Shown: one piece after another, positions 7,229 through 15,378 of the stretch
Layout of the letters: every line of letters begins with the position of its first letter
Numbering within the stretch: position 1 is the first letter of the stretch
Source: an uncultured Lentisphaeria bacterium
Lineage (GTDB): Bacteria > Verrucomicrobiota > Lentisphaeria > Victivallales > UBA1829
Assembly: GCA_905197955.1 (NCBI GenBank)
Contig: CAJKAR010000007.1
Location: forward strand, 1 to 64,000
Reading direction: 5' to 3'
DNA: 64,000 nucleotides
Translations under genes and position numbers: made by a program
The notes under the pieces: generated by a model
What the model was told of the DNA's origin: nothing
The model's input: the letters and a program-made list of their open reading frames with translations, nothing else
The model's database searches: none

Positions 7229-8818
7229 TCAGTTGCAAAGAGTCGTCTTCAGCGAAGTAAGTTCGTTTTGGAAATCATGGAGACGAGAAACAAGTTCTTT
7301 TTTTCGCATACTCTCATCTTCATATTTCATCTTGCGTTCCAGGAGACCCTTCTCAATGTTCCTCAATTGTCCCCCCACAAAACCTTCCGACATCTTCAGT
7401 GCCTCAAATTGCTCCTGCACATCCTGCTCAATTTGCGTGAATGTCTCCATAAGCTCGTGCCTGACGTTCTCCATCTCTGCCTGATGTTTTTTTTCTGTGG
7501 CCCAGGTAAATATATCAATCACCGTCCCCAGGCCAGCCAGCCAGGGCCCCAAACCTTTGATAAAATTTGTGAGTTTTGTTGCCCCCCAAGGTTTAAAAGA
7601 ATGCCCGAGCCAATGAGCCACCTGCACCACTCCTTCTTTTGTGACCCCACTCGCAAGACGGCTCAGCTCTTGAGCACCAGAACGGAAAAGCGAAAGATCG
7701 ACAGTATCGCCAACGCTTATTTCACGGATTTGAGCGGATCTTCTTTTCAACTGATTTTCATAAAGGTTTATATCCTGATCCACCCCATCCAGAATATCGT
7801 TCATATCCGTCAATATCATTTTGATATCCTCAGGAAACTGTTTATCATCCAGAATCTCCGCTAGTTTACTCTCAACACAATCCATTTCCTGGTTGAATTT
7901 TCCAAGAGTTTCATTCGATACCAAACCAATCAAATGATATTTCAACTCTTTGATTTGCTGGACAACCCTAATACGTGCAGTATCAACGGCTCGGTTACAC
8001 TTCGATATTGCGGAAGAGACTGCATCCAACTGCCTCTTGAAAAATACATCTAACTCGGACTCTTCCGAGAAAGCCTTTTCTGAATCGGTAAGAAAATGCT
8101 CAAGAACATTAATTCGAGCAACAATTTTACCAATCAAACCTTTTTCTTTGATAAACAGGTTAAGGTTTTGTACAAACTCATCAAAGTGGCTTTCCGCTAC
8201 AAGTTCCGGAATGTTTTCCCGCACTCCAGTCATGTAGTCTTCGACATCAATAATAGAAAAATAAAGCTTTGAGAGCACCTGATCTCCCACAAAATCACAG
8301 GTATCTCGTCGCCAATTTTGTTCATTCTCCGCCGGCTCCTGATTGCGTTTATTCATCAGAAGCATCGTTTTGTCTATATATTTCTCCTGAATCAATTTTT
8401 TGAAATTTGCGCCAATTTCACGCGTAAACCCTTGAATTGTAATCATATAAATTAACAAATCCGCCTTGCGGATAAAATCAAGAGAAAGAGTATCGTGTTC
8501 GAGCCTGCCGGCATAAATTCCAGGAGTATCGGCAATTTCAATACCATTCCAGCAGTAGAGTTGAATGGAGTCTGTCGTTACATCCTGACCTATCTTAATT
8601 TCACTGTTCTGTGTCAGAGCCTGAACCAGAGAGGATTTCCCTGCAGAATACTGTCCGCAAACAGCAATCCGGAGTGTATTTTCTCGCTCTTTCTCTTCCA
8701 GCTGATGTTTTAAATTTTCTACTCCCTGATGGATCAGCGGATCATTACCGAGAGAGAAAACTCTCTCTGAAAAAGACTTTAACATTGAATTTTTCTGTTC
8801 AAATTCAAATTTATTCAT
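7229..8818 (-). CDS. Dynamin-like GTPase (second of pair)
   Basis: 529 residues. GTPase motifs: G1 GQYSAGKSS at 55-63, a TTD switch-I threonine pair at 81-82, G3 DTPG at 97-100 and an NKRN element near 156 where NKxD is expected, so the base-specificity loop is non-canonical. Long helices follow, then a hydrophobic segment at about 410-435 (FIKGLGPWLAGLGTVIDIF) that could insert in membranes, and a C-terminal coiled coil. It overlaps the upstream GTPase by ATGA (8815-8818). Bacterial dynamin-like pairs of this kind include LeoA/LeoBC (Eleos), reported as antiphage. That role is inferred from resemblance and context. Confidence 0.8.
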   Translation of the reverse strand: MNKFEFEQKNSMLKSFSERVFSLGNDPLIHQGVENLKHQLEEKERENTLRIAVCGQYSAGKSSLVQALTQNSEIKIGQDVTTDSIQLYCWNGIEIADTPGIYAGRLEHDTLSLDFIRKADLLIYMITIQGFTREIGANFKKLIQEKYIDKTMLLMNKRNQEPAENEQNWRRDTCDFVGDQVLSKLYFSIIDVEDYMTGVRENIPELVAESHFDEFVQNLNLFIKEKGLIGKIVARINVLEHFLTDSEKAFSEESELDVFFKRQLDAVSSAISKCNRAVDTARIRVVQQIKELKYHLIGLVSNETLGKFNQEMDCVESKLAEILDDKQFPEDIKMILTDMNDILDGVDQDINLYENQLKRRSAQIREISVGDTVDLSLFRSGAQELSRLASGVTKEGVVQVAHWLGHSFKPWGATKLTNFIKGLGPWLAGLGTVIDIFTWATEKKHQAEMENVRHELMETFTQIEQDVQEQFEALKMSEGFVGGQLRNIEKGLLERKMKYEDESMRKKELVSRLHDFQNELTSLKTTLCN

Positions 8819-10725
8819 GATTGGGCCTCCAGCTCTTGAATTCTTTGCTTAAGTTTTTTTTCATTTTCATTTGCATTATCAAAGAAAAGTTGATTTAATT
8901 TGCCAAACTCCTGTGCGATTTCAATCAATGTACGTTGAGTACCTATTATCTCGTCAAATTTTTTCAGAATTTCAGGGTAAATTTTCTCCGCACAATAATT
9001 TCGAATTTGATTGTCCAAATCATTAACAGCATTTTGCAAAGAGCTATCAAATTTCTCCTGAAGCTCCCTTATCTTAGTCTCCTTGCTCTTAAAAAAACTG
9101 GCTACTGCCAACAGAACAGCACCTAACGCTGCAGCTCCGCCAACAACCCAGCCGCCACCGGGAATCCAACCGACAGAAGCAGCAAAGGTGACCAGGCTCG
9201 CGACCAAACTACCTCCTCTGAGCAAATCTTTCCAAGGAGCAGAATATGCTTCCATTCCTTCAAAAGAGGTATTCTGTTCAATGAAATCAATTTGCTTCAA
9301 CAGGGAAGTGATAACATCTTTTATTTCATCTAAAAAAGGTTCAATAACAGCTTCCGGAACATCTGATAGTTCGGAAATCAAAACATTCTGCCATCTTTCC
9401 TGGATCTCATTCTTGTTATATTTTTCATCAATACATTCATACGCAATATCATAGGTATCAATTCTGCTTCGTACCTCCAGCTGAACATCAGCTGAAATGC
9501 GCTCATTGAATGCTTTGATTTTCCGCTCGATTCTTGCTCTTTCTGTTCGGATACGATCATAAATTTCTTGTGCCTTTTTTAAACAGCAATCTATCGGTTC
9601 CTGGTTCTTTTGGGCAAACTCCCGCACAACAGAAATAAATTTATCTCTAATTGTTTTGGCCCGCATTGTTTTCCCGCGTTCCAAAATATTCTGAACCAGA
9701 TAATTTCTAACTTCCCGGAAATGGGAAATCTGATAGAGTTCATTCCGGCGAACCGAATTTTTCCGGTAAAACTCATCGAGCATAGAATTTCTACCGCGAC
9801 TGAAAAAAGCCGCCTGGGCATGTATCGGCAGAATAGTAGGAGAATAGCCTGGAATCTCTTTTGTAATACGTTCAAAATTACCTTTTTGATATTCAGCAGA
9901 AATCTCTCGCTCTTTTCTTCTCAGCCTGAACTTGGTATAATCTGATATATCAGCTTTCACATTCAGCAAAACCAAGATATCCTTTCCTTTTTTGTGAATT
10001 TCCTTAAGATATTCCAATTCAGGAGTTTCGATATTATCTGAAGTGAACATGAAAACCGCAATATCAGAATCTTGTAAGAGTTTATGGGCCTTCCGTTCTT
10101 CATCGCCAATACCGCACTTATCTTTATTCTTATCACGGACAGAAAGACTGCCGGGAGTATCATATACTTTCAGGTTGGCCCAACTGTACTCGTGGATTTC
10201 TAATGTTGTACTTTGGCTGCCCCGACCGATAGTCGCACCATTGCCTTTGGTAAGCGCTTCCCTGATTGTACTCTTCCCCGCCTTCGTCTTGCCAAACAAT
10301 ACTATTTTAAATTTAGACAGTTCCTGTTTTGATTGTTCGTTTTTCTGCCTGATACTTTTTACAGCGTCACTTAACTGTGAGGAAAAAGACGAAATAGTTT
10401 CTCTCAGTTTATCCGCGGATTGCTTTTGTGTGGGCACATCGGAAGACAGCCATGAAGTGTCATTTATTTGAATCTCATTGAAATGTGCTTGCAGTTTCCA
10501 AACTTTATCAGAAATTCCATTCAACTTATCAAGTTCCCCGCAAATATACGCATAGTCTTCATACGCAACATCCCGGCAGAGAATGAGAGCTTTAATAAAA
10601 CGACAATATTCCTCGATTTGTGGAATAACGTCAAGAGGTGGCAGAAGTTTCTGATATTCCCTGCTAAATCCAATCCGTTGAATTTTCTCTTCAATTTCAT
10701 GAAATTCTTGTAAAATCTTTTTCAT
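8815..10725 (-). CDS. Dynamin-like GTPase (first of pair, LeoA-like)
   Basis: 636 residues. An N-terminal helical region (1-135) precedes the G domain: G1 GKTKAGKST at 145-153, G3 DTPG at 189-192 and G4-like NVKAD at 255-259. The C-terminal half is helical with a glycine-rich hydrophobic hairpin near 505-545 (VGWIPGGGWVVGGAAALGAVLL), as in membrane-remodelling dynamins. It lies 14 bp after the coiled-coil gene and overlaps the second GTPase by 4 bp, so the three form one operon. Two unequal, coupled dynamin-like proteins recall the Leo/Eleos layout. Confidence 0.8.
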   Translation of the reverse strand: MKKILQEFHEIEEKIQRIGFSREYQKLLPPLDVIPQIEEYCRFIKALILCRDVAYEDYAYICGELDKLNGISDKVWKLQAHFNEIQINDTSWLSSDVPTQKQSADKLRETISSFSSQLSDAVKSIRQKNEQSKQELSKFKIVLFGKTKAGKSTIREALTKGNGATIGRGSQSTTLEIHEYSWANLKVYDTPGSLSVRDKNKDKCGIGDEERKAHKLLQDSDIAVFMFTSDNIETPELEYLKEIHKKGKDILVLLNVKADISDYTKFRLRRKEREISAEYQKGNFERITKEIPGYSPTILPIHAQAAFFSRGRNSMLDEFYRKNSVRRNELYQISHFREVRNYLVQNILERGKTMRAKTIRDKFISVVREFAQKNQEPIDCCLKKAQEIYDRIRTERARIERKIKAFNERISADVQLEVRSRIDTYDIAYECIDEKYNKNEIQERWQNVLISELSDVPEAVIEPFLDEIKDVITSLLKQIDFIEQNTSFEGMEAYSAPWKDLLRGGSLVASLVTFAASVGWIPGGGWVVGGAAALGAVLLAVASFFKSKETKIRELQEKFDSSLQNAVNDLDNQIRNYCAEKIYPEILKKFDEIIGTQRTLIEIAQEFGKLNQLFFDNANENEKKLKQRIQELEAQS

Positions 10726-10739
10726 AGATTTCTCTGCCC

Positions 10740-11258
10740 TTATTGTTGAAGTTCAGAGATCGCGTCACTCAAATCTTCAATCTTTTTCCCGATTCCAACT
10801 ATATTATTTTCGTATGACTGAACTTCCCGATTGATATCGGCAATATATTTTTCTGCACTTTTCTGGATTCCTGATAATTTATCCAGAAATTGCGCCTCAC
10901 ATTGATTCATCTCGGAAAGAATATCTTGGAGAGCAACTTTATCTTCCGCTATTTTTTTATCAAGAGCACTGGTTGTTTCATTGATTTCCTTGTTGCGATC
11001 CCCCAGTTTTTTCAATGCCTCAACAACTTCCTTCTGCTGATCAGCAAATTGCTTAAAGTCAGTCTGAATGGCCTGCTCAAATTGTTCTTTCTCTGCAACA
11101 GCCTCCTGGTGGAGTTGATCGAATCTCGCAAAATCAGCCTGGATTGTTTGTGTAAGCTCCTCCATTTTCTGTACAAAGTCCGCATGTTTACGGTCTAAAT
11201 TTTCAAGAATATTCTCTTCTTTTGAAAGGCGGATAAGAATTCTGAACCACTGAAACAT
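10740..11258 (-). CDS. Coiled-coil protein leading the dynamin operon
   Basis: 172 residues, almost entirely amphipathic heptad helix from about residue 15 to the end (repeats such as QAIQTDFKQFADQQKEV), with an aromatic start MFQWFRIL that could touch membrane. No enzyme motif. ATG 11256-11258 follows AGAGGG. As first gene of a three-gene operon with two dynamin-like GTPases it could be a sensor, scaffold or regulator of the GTPases. This extra gene is not part of the two-gene Eleos layout I know of. Confidence 0.7.
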   Translation of the reverse strand: MFQWFRILIRLSKEENILENLDRKHADFVQKMEELTQTIQADFARFDQLHQEAVAEKEQFEQAIQTDFKQFADQQKEVVEALKKLGDRNKEINETTSALDKKIAEDKVALQDILSEMNQCEAQFLDKLSGIQKSAEKYIADINREVQSYENNIVGIGKKIEDLSDAISELQQ

Positions 11259-11314
11259 AATACCCTCTAGAATCCCATGTTTTTCAATTTTTTATGTAAT
11301 ATTAATCAATACCA

Positions 11315-11599
11315 TCAGTTGTTTTTCTTCCACTCCTTGTACGTGTCAATTTCAGACTGAAAGACACGGACAACCAGAGCGATGACAGTCGCATCGTCAA
11401 CAAGGCTAGGCACCGAAATCTCATCCATAATCACATCGATAGGAGAAAGGCGATAGACTACCGCAAATCCCTTGGCGGCAATTAATTTCCACGAGGCAAT
11501 CTTGTAGATCCCATTGTGATAGTCTTTCTATAGATCCCACAGCAGAAGGAAATTATCAAGCTGTTTCCCCAAAAAACAACGTCTTCTCCCGAGTCGCAT
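11315..11599 (-). pseudogene. DUF1232 (YkvA-like) membrane-protein gene with in-frame amber stop
   Basis: From ATG 11597-11599 one frame reads LDNFLLLWDL, then TAG (11528-11530), then KDYHNGIYKI followed by the DUF1232 signature VVYRLSPIDVIMDEISV, then LVDDATVIALVVRVF, and stops at 11315. DUF1232 proteins normally read LLWxxLKDYxxGxY across the position of the TAG, so the stop interrupts an otherwise good frame. Part of the second hydrophobic segment is also less hydrophobic than usual. Probably a nonsense-mutated gene. Confidence 0.65.
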
Positions 11600-12017
11600 T
11601 CTCAGCGTCCAACACCTTGTTCAAGTCAAACGTAGAAAGTCGTTGACTCCATGCTGAAATGCTGCATTCACTTATTCTTGATTTTTCTTCCCTAGACTTC
11701 CCAACTCCTTTGCTAATCATTTTGGTATAAAAAAAGGACACACCCTGTACTACACTCTGCCCGTGGTACGCCAATACCAGATAACGAATGCAGACAAGAT
11801 GCGTCCCAAAGGATGCATCCCGCCAGCAACTGCGTTATCTGCTTTCATTTGGCGTTTTCGGGCAGACGTGTGCTGGAAAATACTTTTTACATGAACTCTT
11901 GTAACTCTACTCTGTCGGCGATACCCTCATTTCTTCCCGCAGGGATATAAACTGCTGGAAAAAATATAGTACCTTTTTGCCGCATTGCAAATCGTATTTT
12001 CGCCGATTTTAATAAAA
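11600..12017. other. Gene-free stretch with an inverted repeat
   Basis: No gene with a credible start is visible. GCCCGTGGTACGCCAATACC (11759-11778) recurs inverted with one mismatch at 12054-12073, inside the small gene at 12018-12116. The region may hold a decayed, inverted copy of that small gene's neighbourhood. Confidence 0.5.
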
Positions 12018-12116
12018 TCAGTCGGAATGCATCCATTCATCTTCATTCGTTCCGGTATTGGCGTACCGCGGGCGGAATTTCATTTGCCCGCAGTCGCTGT
12101 TGTCACCTCCTTCCAT
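12018..12116 (-). CDS. Possible 32-residue protein downstream of a WYL-type operator
   Basis: The frame from ATG 12114-12116 to TGA 12018-12020 encodes MEGGDNSDCGQMKFRPRYA and ends DEWMHSD. There is no ribosome site for this ATG. An AGGAGGTGA lies just inside the frame and could instead serve the second ATG (residue 12), although that spacing is long. A copy of the TGACA-N5-TGTCATA operator sits 41 bp upstream in the same arrangement as at two other leftward starts, which is the main reason to list it. Confidence 0.35.
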   Translation of the reverse strand: MEGGDNSDCGQMKFRPRYANTGTNEDEWMHSD

Positions 12117-12139
12117 GTCGACATTTACACAACACGCTT

Positions 12140-12174
12140 AATATGATGCCACACCCCTGACACAACATGTCATA
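12140..12174 (-). promoter_or_regulatory. Operator copy 3 and -10-like box upstream of the 32-aa frame
   Basis: TGACA-CAACA-TGTCATA at 12158-12174. On the minus strand a CATATT at 12140-12145 lies 12 nt downstream of the core. It matches the operators at 19653 and 20249 and lacks a clear -35 box, as they do. Confidence 0.55.
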
Positions 12175-12188
12175 TCAATTTACCGGAT

Positions 12189-12629
12189 TCAATTTTTCCA
12201 CTTCGTTTCCAGTTCCTCCATCTGTCCGCAGAGCAGGCCGTACTGTCGCAATGCGGCATCCATCATCGCCATCGAACCGCCTTCGAATTCCGACGGCGTA
12301 TTCAGATCTTCCTCCAGTTTCCGCTCCCACTCACAGCTCCATTGCATATAATCCTTCTCGAATTCGCAATAGTTCCGGCTGTTCTCCACTTCGAGCCGCC
12401 GCCAGGAGAGTTCCATCTCCGCCAATCGCCGCAGAAACGAAGAACACATGTTCAGATGCCATTGACTGAAATCCGCATTGCCATAGAGTTCCCGTTCACA
12501 TTCGGCCCGGGCCTGTTTCAATGCGGATTCCACCGAGTAACTACGCGTCAGCAGATGACCGGCTCCCAGTCCTACCATCAGACAAACGATCGGCACCACA
12601 CTCCGCCATGGGAATATCTGCAGTTTCAT
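12189..12629 (-). CDS. LprI-like (DUF1311) lipoprotein-type or membrane-anchored protein
   Basis: 146 residues with an N-terminal hydrophobic anchor (about 10-27, VVPIVCLMVGLGAGHLL), so the rest is probably periplasmic. The remainder matches the lysozyme-inhibitor LprI pattern: helix, QWHLNMCSSFL at about 56-66, a second helix with YMQWSCEWERKLEED, then a GGS turn (about 117-119) and a helix with a late cysteine. It is the last gene of the long leftward operon, 5 bp after the zinc-ribbon gene. Family assignment is by motif recall. Confidence 0.6.
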   Translation of the reverse strand: MKLQIFPWRSVVPIVCLMVGLGAGHLLTRSYSVESALKQARAECERELYGNADFSQWHLNMCSSFLRRLAEMELSWRRLEVENSRNYCEFEKDYMQWSCEWERKLEEDLNTPSEFEGGSMAMMDAALRQYGLLCGQMEELETKWKN

Positions 12630-12634
12630 AGCGG

Positions 12635-12976
12635 TTACTTCTTTCCTGCGTTGCTGATTCCATCCATAATGCTGGAGCCGATCGAACTCAGCAGATCCCC
12701 CCAGAATGAGCCGCCTCCGCCTTTACTTGAGCCGGCACGCGAGCGCGGTCTGTTGCTGTAAAGCATGGTTTCCGGATCCGGCAGATTGAAATCTTCTGTG
12801 TCAGCTTCCCAGGAGCAGAAGGAACATTCCCAATGTTCATCGTCGCGGGTCAGCAGTTCACCTTCCTCGCAGTTGGGACATCTCGGATTGAACTCCAAAA
12901 GACATCTGTTGCACACCAGATTGTGATTGAACACCCGAATTTCGCTGGAATGGCATTGGGGACAGATGACTCTCAT
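12635..12976 (-). CDS. Multi-zinc-ribbon protein
   Basis: 113 residues. Four CxxC knuckles lie at about 5-8 (CPQC), 22-25 (CNRC), 33-36 (CPNC) and 51-54 (CSFC), enough for two zinc ribbons. A serine/glycine-rich linker and an amphipathic C-terminus (FWGDLLSSIGSSIMDGI) follow, which could bind a membrane or partner. Start ATG 12974-12976 follows GGAAAA. It sits in the kinase/PP2C/vWA operon; in such clusters ribbon proteins often act as adaptors, but no specific role can be read here. Confidence 0.7.
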   Translation of the reverse strand: MRVICPQCHSSEIRVFNHNLVCNRCLLEFNPRCPNCEEGELLTRDDEHWECSFCSWEADTEDFNLPDPETMLYSNRPRSRAGSSKGGGGSFWGDLLSSIGSSIMDGISNAGKK

Positions 12977-13038
12977 TTTTCATTTTCCTTTCACGTTTGT
13001 TTTTTTTCATTTCGCCATCCGATGATGGTTGTGGAAAT

Positions 13039-13545
13039 TCAAATCAGGTTCTTTGCTGTTGTCGCCGGAATCCACGGCACGTTGCGTTGCAGCTGTTTCA
13101 CGTTTTCGCTGTGGGCGGCCATCACGCTTTCGCCGATCCATGGCGCCGCCAGATGGAAGTCGATCCAGTAGGGACAATATTCTTCCAGCTCCGGGCGGAA
13201 CAGCAGCAACAGCGCCCACGCCGATTCATTCAACGCCTGCCAATTCAAAACGTGCCGCGCAAGCTGCGGCTGTTTTTTCAGAAGCCGTACAAGCTCCACC
13301 GCGGAAAAATTCCCCCAGCAATCGCATGCCGCTGCGAGTTCCGGACGAACCTGCAATAGTTCCGCCCAGCTCTCCGGAAGCAACTTGATCGAGTTGCGGC
13401 ATGTTTCATACAGTTCCGGGCGGTGAGTAAGAATCACCCCCAGCGTATGCGGTCCGATCCGGCGCCACTCCCGTGCCGTCAGGCGGGAGAAATCGCATCG
13501 GCGCAGGTACTCCGTCAACTCGACATCCTGTTTTTCTTCCATCAT
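13039..13545 (-). CDS. Tryptophan/cysteine repeat protein (copy 1)
   Basis: 168 residues made of about five imperfect repeats of 24-26 residues with the pattern W-x-x-[LI]-[LI]-x-x-x-P-x-L-x-x-x-C-x-x-W-x-x-F, for example SWAELLQVRPELAAACDCW. The repeats should form paired helices, an alpha-solenoid-like binding surface. A relative with the same repeat lies at 22258-22923. In this operon it would be a protein-protein interaction subunit. Similar WxxLLxxQPxF repeats are widespread in gut bacteria, but I know no function for them. Confidence 0.65.
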   Translation of the reverse strand: MMEEKQDVELTEYLRRCDFSRLTAREWRRIGPHTLGVILTHRPELYETCRNSIKLLPESWAELLQVRPELAAACDCWGNFSAVELVRLLKKQPQLARHVLNWQALNESAWALLLLFRPELEEYCPYWIDFHLAAPWIGESVMAAHSENVKQLQRNVPWIPATTAKNLI

Positions 13546-13556
13546 TCTTCCCTGCC

Positions 13557-13961
13557 TTATTCCGACCGGAAATCAAACTGCTGCTGTTCCGGAGTCTGCC
13601 GCGCCTCTTCCGCCGTTTCGCGGCATTTGCGCTCCATAAACGCAACCTGATCAGGACGCAGTTTCGACTTTTTTACAATCAAAACCGGGCGGTCATACGC
13701 GGTACAGAGCCACGATCTGCCCGAATGAAAGCGCACATAGTAAAATCCCTTGCCGCCATTGCCGTAACAGGCCTGATCGAACCAGACGAAAATATCTCCG
13801 GCAGGCACCGGAGGCATCGCGCTGCGATCGCGCCTCTCCTTTCGGAATTCTGTTATGGCATCCTGTTCTCGTTTGATCAGTTCATTGACCTGCCGCCGGG
13901 CAACCGCCGCCGGAGTTATCTGTGCGGTAAGCGTTTCCGGTAAAGCCATTACAGTACACAT
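13557..13961 (-). CDS. Hypothetical protein with LRPDQ motif
   Basis: 134 residues from ATG 13959-13961, which follows GGAAGGGAAAAAGAG; the longer frame to 14045 has no ribosome site. A charged N-terminal helix precedes a compact domain (about 55-100, IFVWFDQACYG then RSWLCTAYDRPVLIV) and the motif SKLRPDQVAFMERKC near 105-119. The motif recurs as LKLRPDQIAYLEER at 5475-5756 and TYLTPEQLAWIQEKL at 19725-20189. The gene is part of the leftward operon, 11 bp before the repeat-protein gene. Confidence 0.6.
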   Translation of the reverse strand: MCTVMALPETLTAQITPAAVARRQVNELIKREQDAITEFRKERRDRSAMPPVPAGDIFVWFDQACYGNGGKGFYYVRFHSGRSWLCTAYDRPVLIVKKSKLRPDQVAFMERKCRETAEEARQTPEQQQFDFRSE

Positions 13962-14011
13962 TTCTCTTTTTCCCTTCCATTTTCTGTTTTCCTCTTCATC
14001 AGAAGAGCTTC

Positions 14012-14614
14012 TTAGGATGCGTCGCCTTGCCGGAGAGAAGCGCAATGCCGCTGTCTTGCCTGGAGTATCCGGTTAAGGTAAGCCTGATAAATTTGCCTCT
14101 CATTCCATCCCGGTTTTGTGCCGGGATAAGTACACAGCAGATTCAATCCGTCCCGCAAACGAAGCCGCTGTTGAAAAATGTGAGTGACCGCCTTCGCAAA
14201 CAGACTGTTTTCCTGAAAAGTCATCAGTTTGTCATCATAACCGATCTGAAGCATGCGATCGTAAAAATACCGACCGTGTTCTGCCCTGCCGGTATGTTGA
14301 AAGTCCCAGATATGGTTCATTTCATGCAGCATGACACCGAGAAAACAGCCGGTGGAGAGCGCCGCACAGGGGATCAGACGGATTTCAATAAAACAGAACG
14401 GTTTCCGCTGCCGCGGAGTCTGTAAGAAATTAGCTGAAGCGAGCACCCGTTTCCCCTGTCGATCCAAATTCAACATCAGCGGTACCCGATTCAGTTGTCC
14501 TTGCAGACAGAGTAAATTGAGTACATCAAAAATGTAATAGAGTTTGAAATATGTACGTTGACACTCCTGCTGGAACTGTTCGGTACTGATTACTGTTTCT
14601 CTGAGAAGATTCAT
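14012..14614 (-). CDS. SprT-like zinc metalloprotease
   Basis: 200 residues. HEMNH at 97-101 in LGVMLHEMNHIWDFQH is a zinc-protease HExxH motif, followed by HGRYFYDRML, the spacing seen in SprT-like domains; the upstream strand FCFIEIRL also fits. SprT/Spartan proteases cleave DNA-bound or partner proteins. The start overlaps the PP2C gene stop (ATGA, 14611-14614), so it is translationally coupled to the phosphatase-vWA-kinase group. The substrate is unknown; an effector or maturation protease of the system is possible. Confidence 0.75.
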   Translation of the reverse strand: MNLLRETVISTEQFQQECQRTYFKLYYIFDVLNLLCLQGQLNRVPLMLNLDRQGKRVLASANFLQTPRQRKPFCFIEIRLIPCAALSTGCFLGVMLHEMNHIWDFQHTGRAEHGRYFYDRMLQIGYDDKLMTFQENSLFAKAVTHIFQQRLRLRDGLNLLCTYPGTKPGWNERQIYQAYLNRILQARQRHCASLRQGDAS

Positions 14615-15378
14615 ATTACCACCTGCGGGTTGAGAATGGCAATGCTCCGATCGTCAGCGCCGCGCGGGTCACGCGTCCAGCGGGCACCGGTCAGATAATC
14701 AAGCAGATCCTGCCGCGTCAGCTTCCCGGAGGCGAGATCGTCAAACATGGCGTCGAATACCGGCCCGGGTCTCATCGCCGGCAGCTCGAACATCAGATGT
14801 TCCGGTCCGTCGCTGGTGAGTGCGATCCCATTGATCTCTGACGCGTCGAGCAACCGTTCCCGGAAGCGGTCACTTTTTTCATCGCCGGGTCTGAGAAAAG
14901 AGGTCATATTGTCGAATTCCCCCTTGTCCGGCCGGAACACCGTTCGACACGTCCCGTTCCCCCGCACGGTGACTGCACCGTCTCCCAGCTGGAAAACGCC
15001 ATGTCTGTAACGGCCGCAGACGGCAAACACCACCGTGAAATCAAACTCTTTTTCGGGCAGGCCGTACTGCTCCGCCAGCTCCAGCTTCGGCTGCACCAGA
15101 GTCCGGATCATCAGGCGGCAAAAATGGCGCCAGATCCCGTGCCGCCGCCGCCGGACATCGAGGCACTGCGCCAGCATTCCGTCAAGCACCGCGCACTGGC
15201 TCCGGAACGCTCGAACCGCCGCCTGTGCTCCGAGTTGCGAGAGCCGGGCACTGCCGCGCCCGTCGCACACAATGGCGACTGGACGCGGCACAAACCATAC
15301 CCCGGAGGCATCTTGACAGGGGAGTTCCCTGCGGATGTGTCCGTTGCCGGGAACCGATACGGCAAACCCGTTGGCCAT
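14611..15378 (-). CDS. PP2C-family protein phosphatase
   Basis: 255 residues with PP2C metal-binding motifs in order: QDAS (about 22-25), CDGRGSA (38-44), a GDGAV strand (about 134-138), SDGPE (about 191-195) and DDRSI near the C-terminus. It should be an Mn/Mg-dependent Ser/Thr phosphatase. Its ATG shares one base with the vWA stop codon (TAATG), and its stop overlaps SprT. PP2C beside vWA and kinase is the TerY-P triad arrangement, in which the kinase and phosphatase are thought to control the vWA protein's phosphorylation. Confidence 0.85.
   Translation of the reverse strand: MANGFAVSVPGNGHIRRELPCQDASGVWFVPRPVAIVCDGRGSARLSQLGAQAAVRAFRSQCAVLDGMLAQCLDVRRRRHGIWRHFCRLMIRTLVQPKLELAEQYGLPEKEFDFTVVFAVCGRYRHGVFQLGDGAVTVRGNGTCRTVFRPDKGEFDNMTSFLRPGDEKSDRFRERLLDASEINGIALTSDGPEHLMFELPAMRPGPVFDAMFDDLASGKLTRQDLLDYLTGARWTRDPRGADDRSIAILNPQVVI

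Noticed and set aside
11556..11774. 72-codon minus-strand frame ahead of the DUF1232 remnant
   Set aside because: Starts at TTG with no ribosome site, unusual composition and no family; it may include decayed sequence but is not supportable as a gene.
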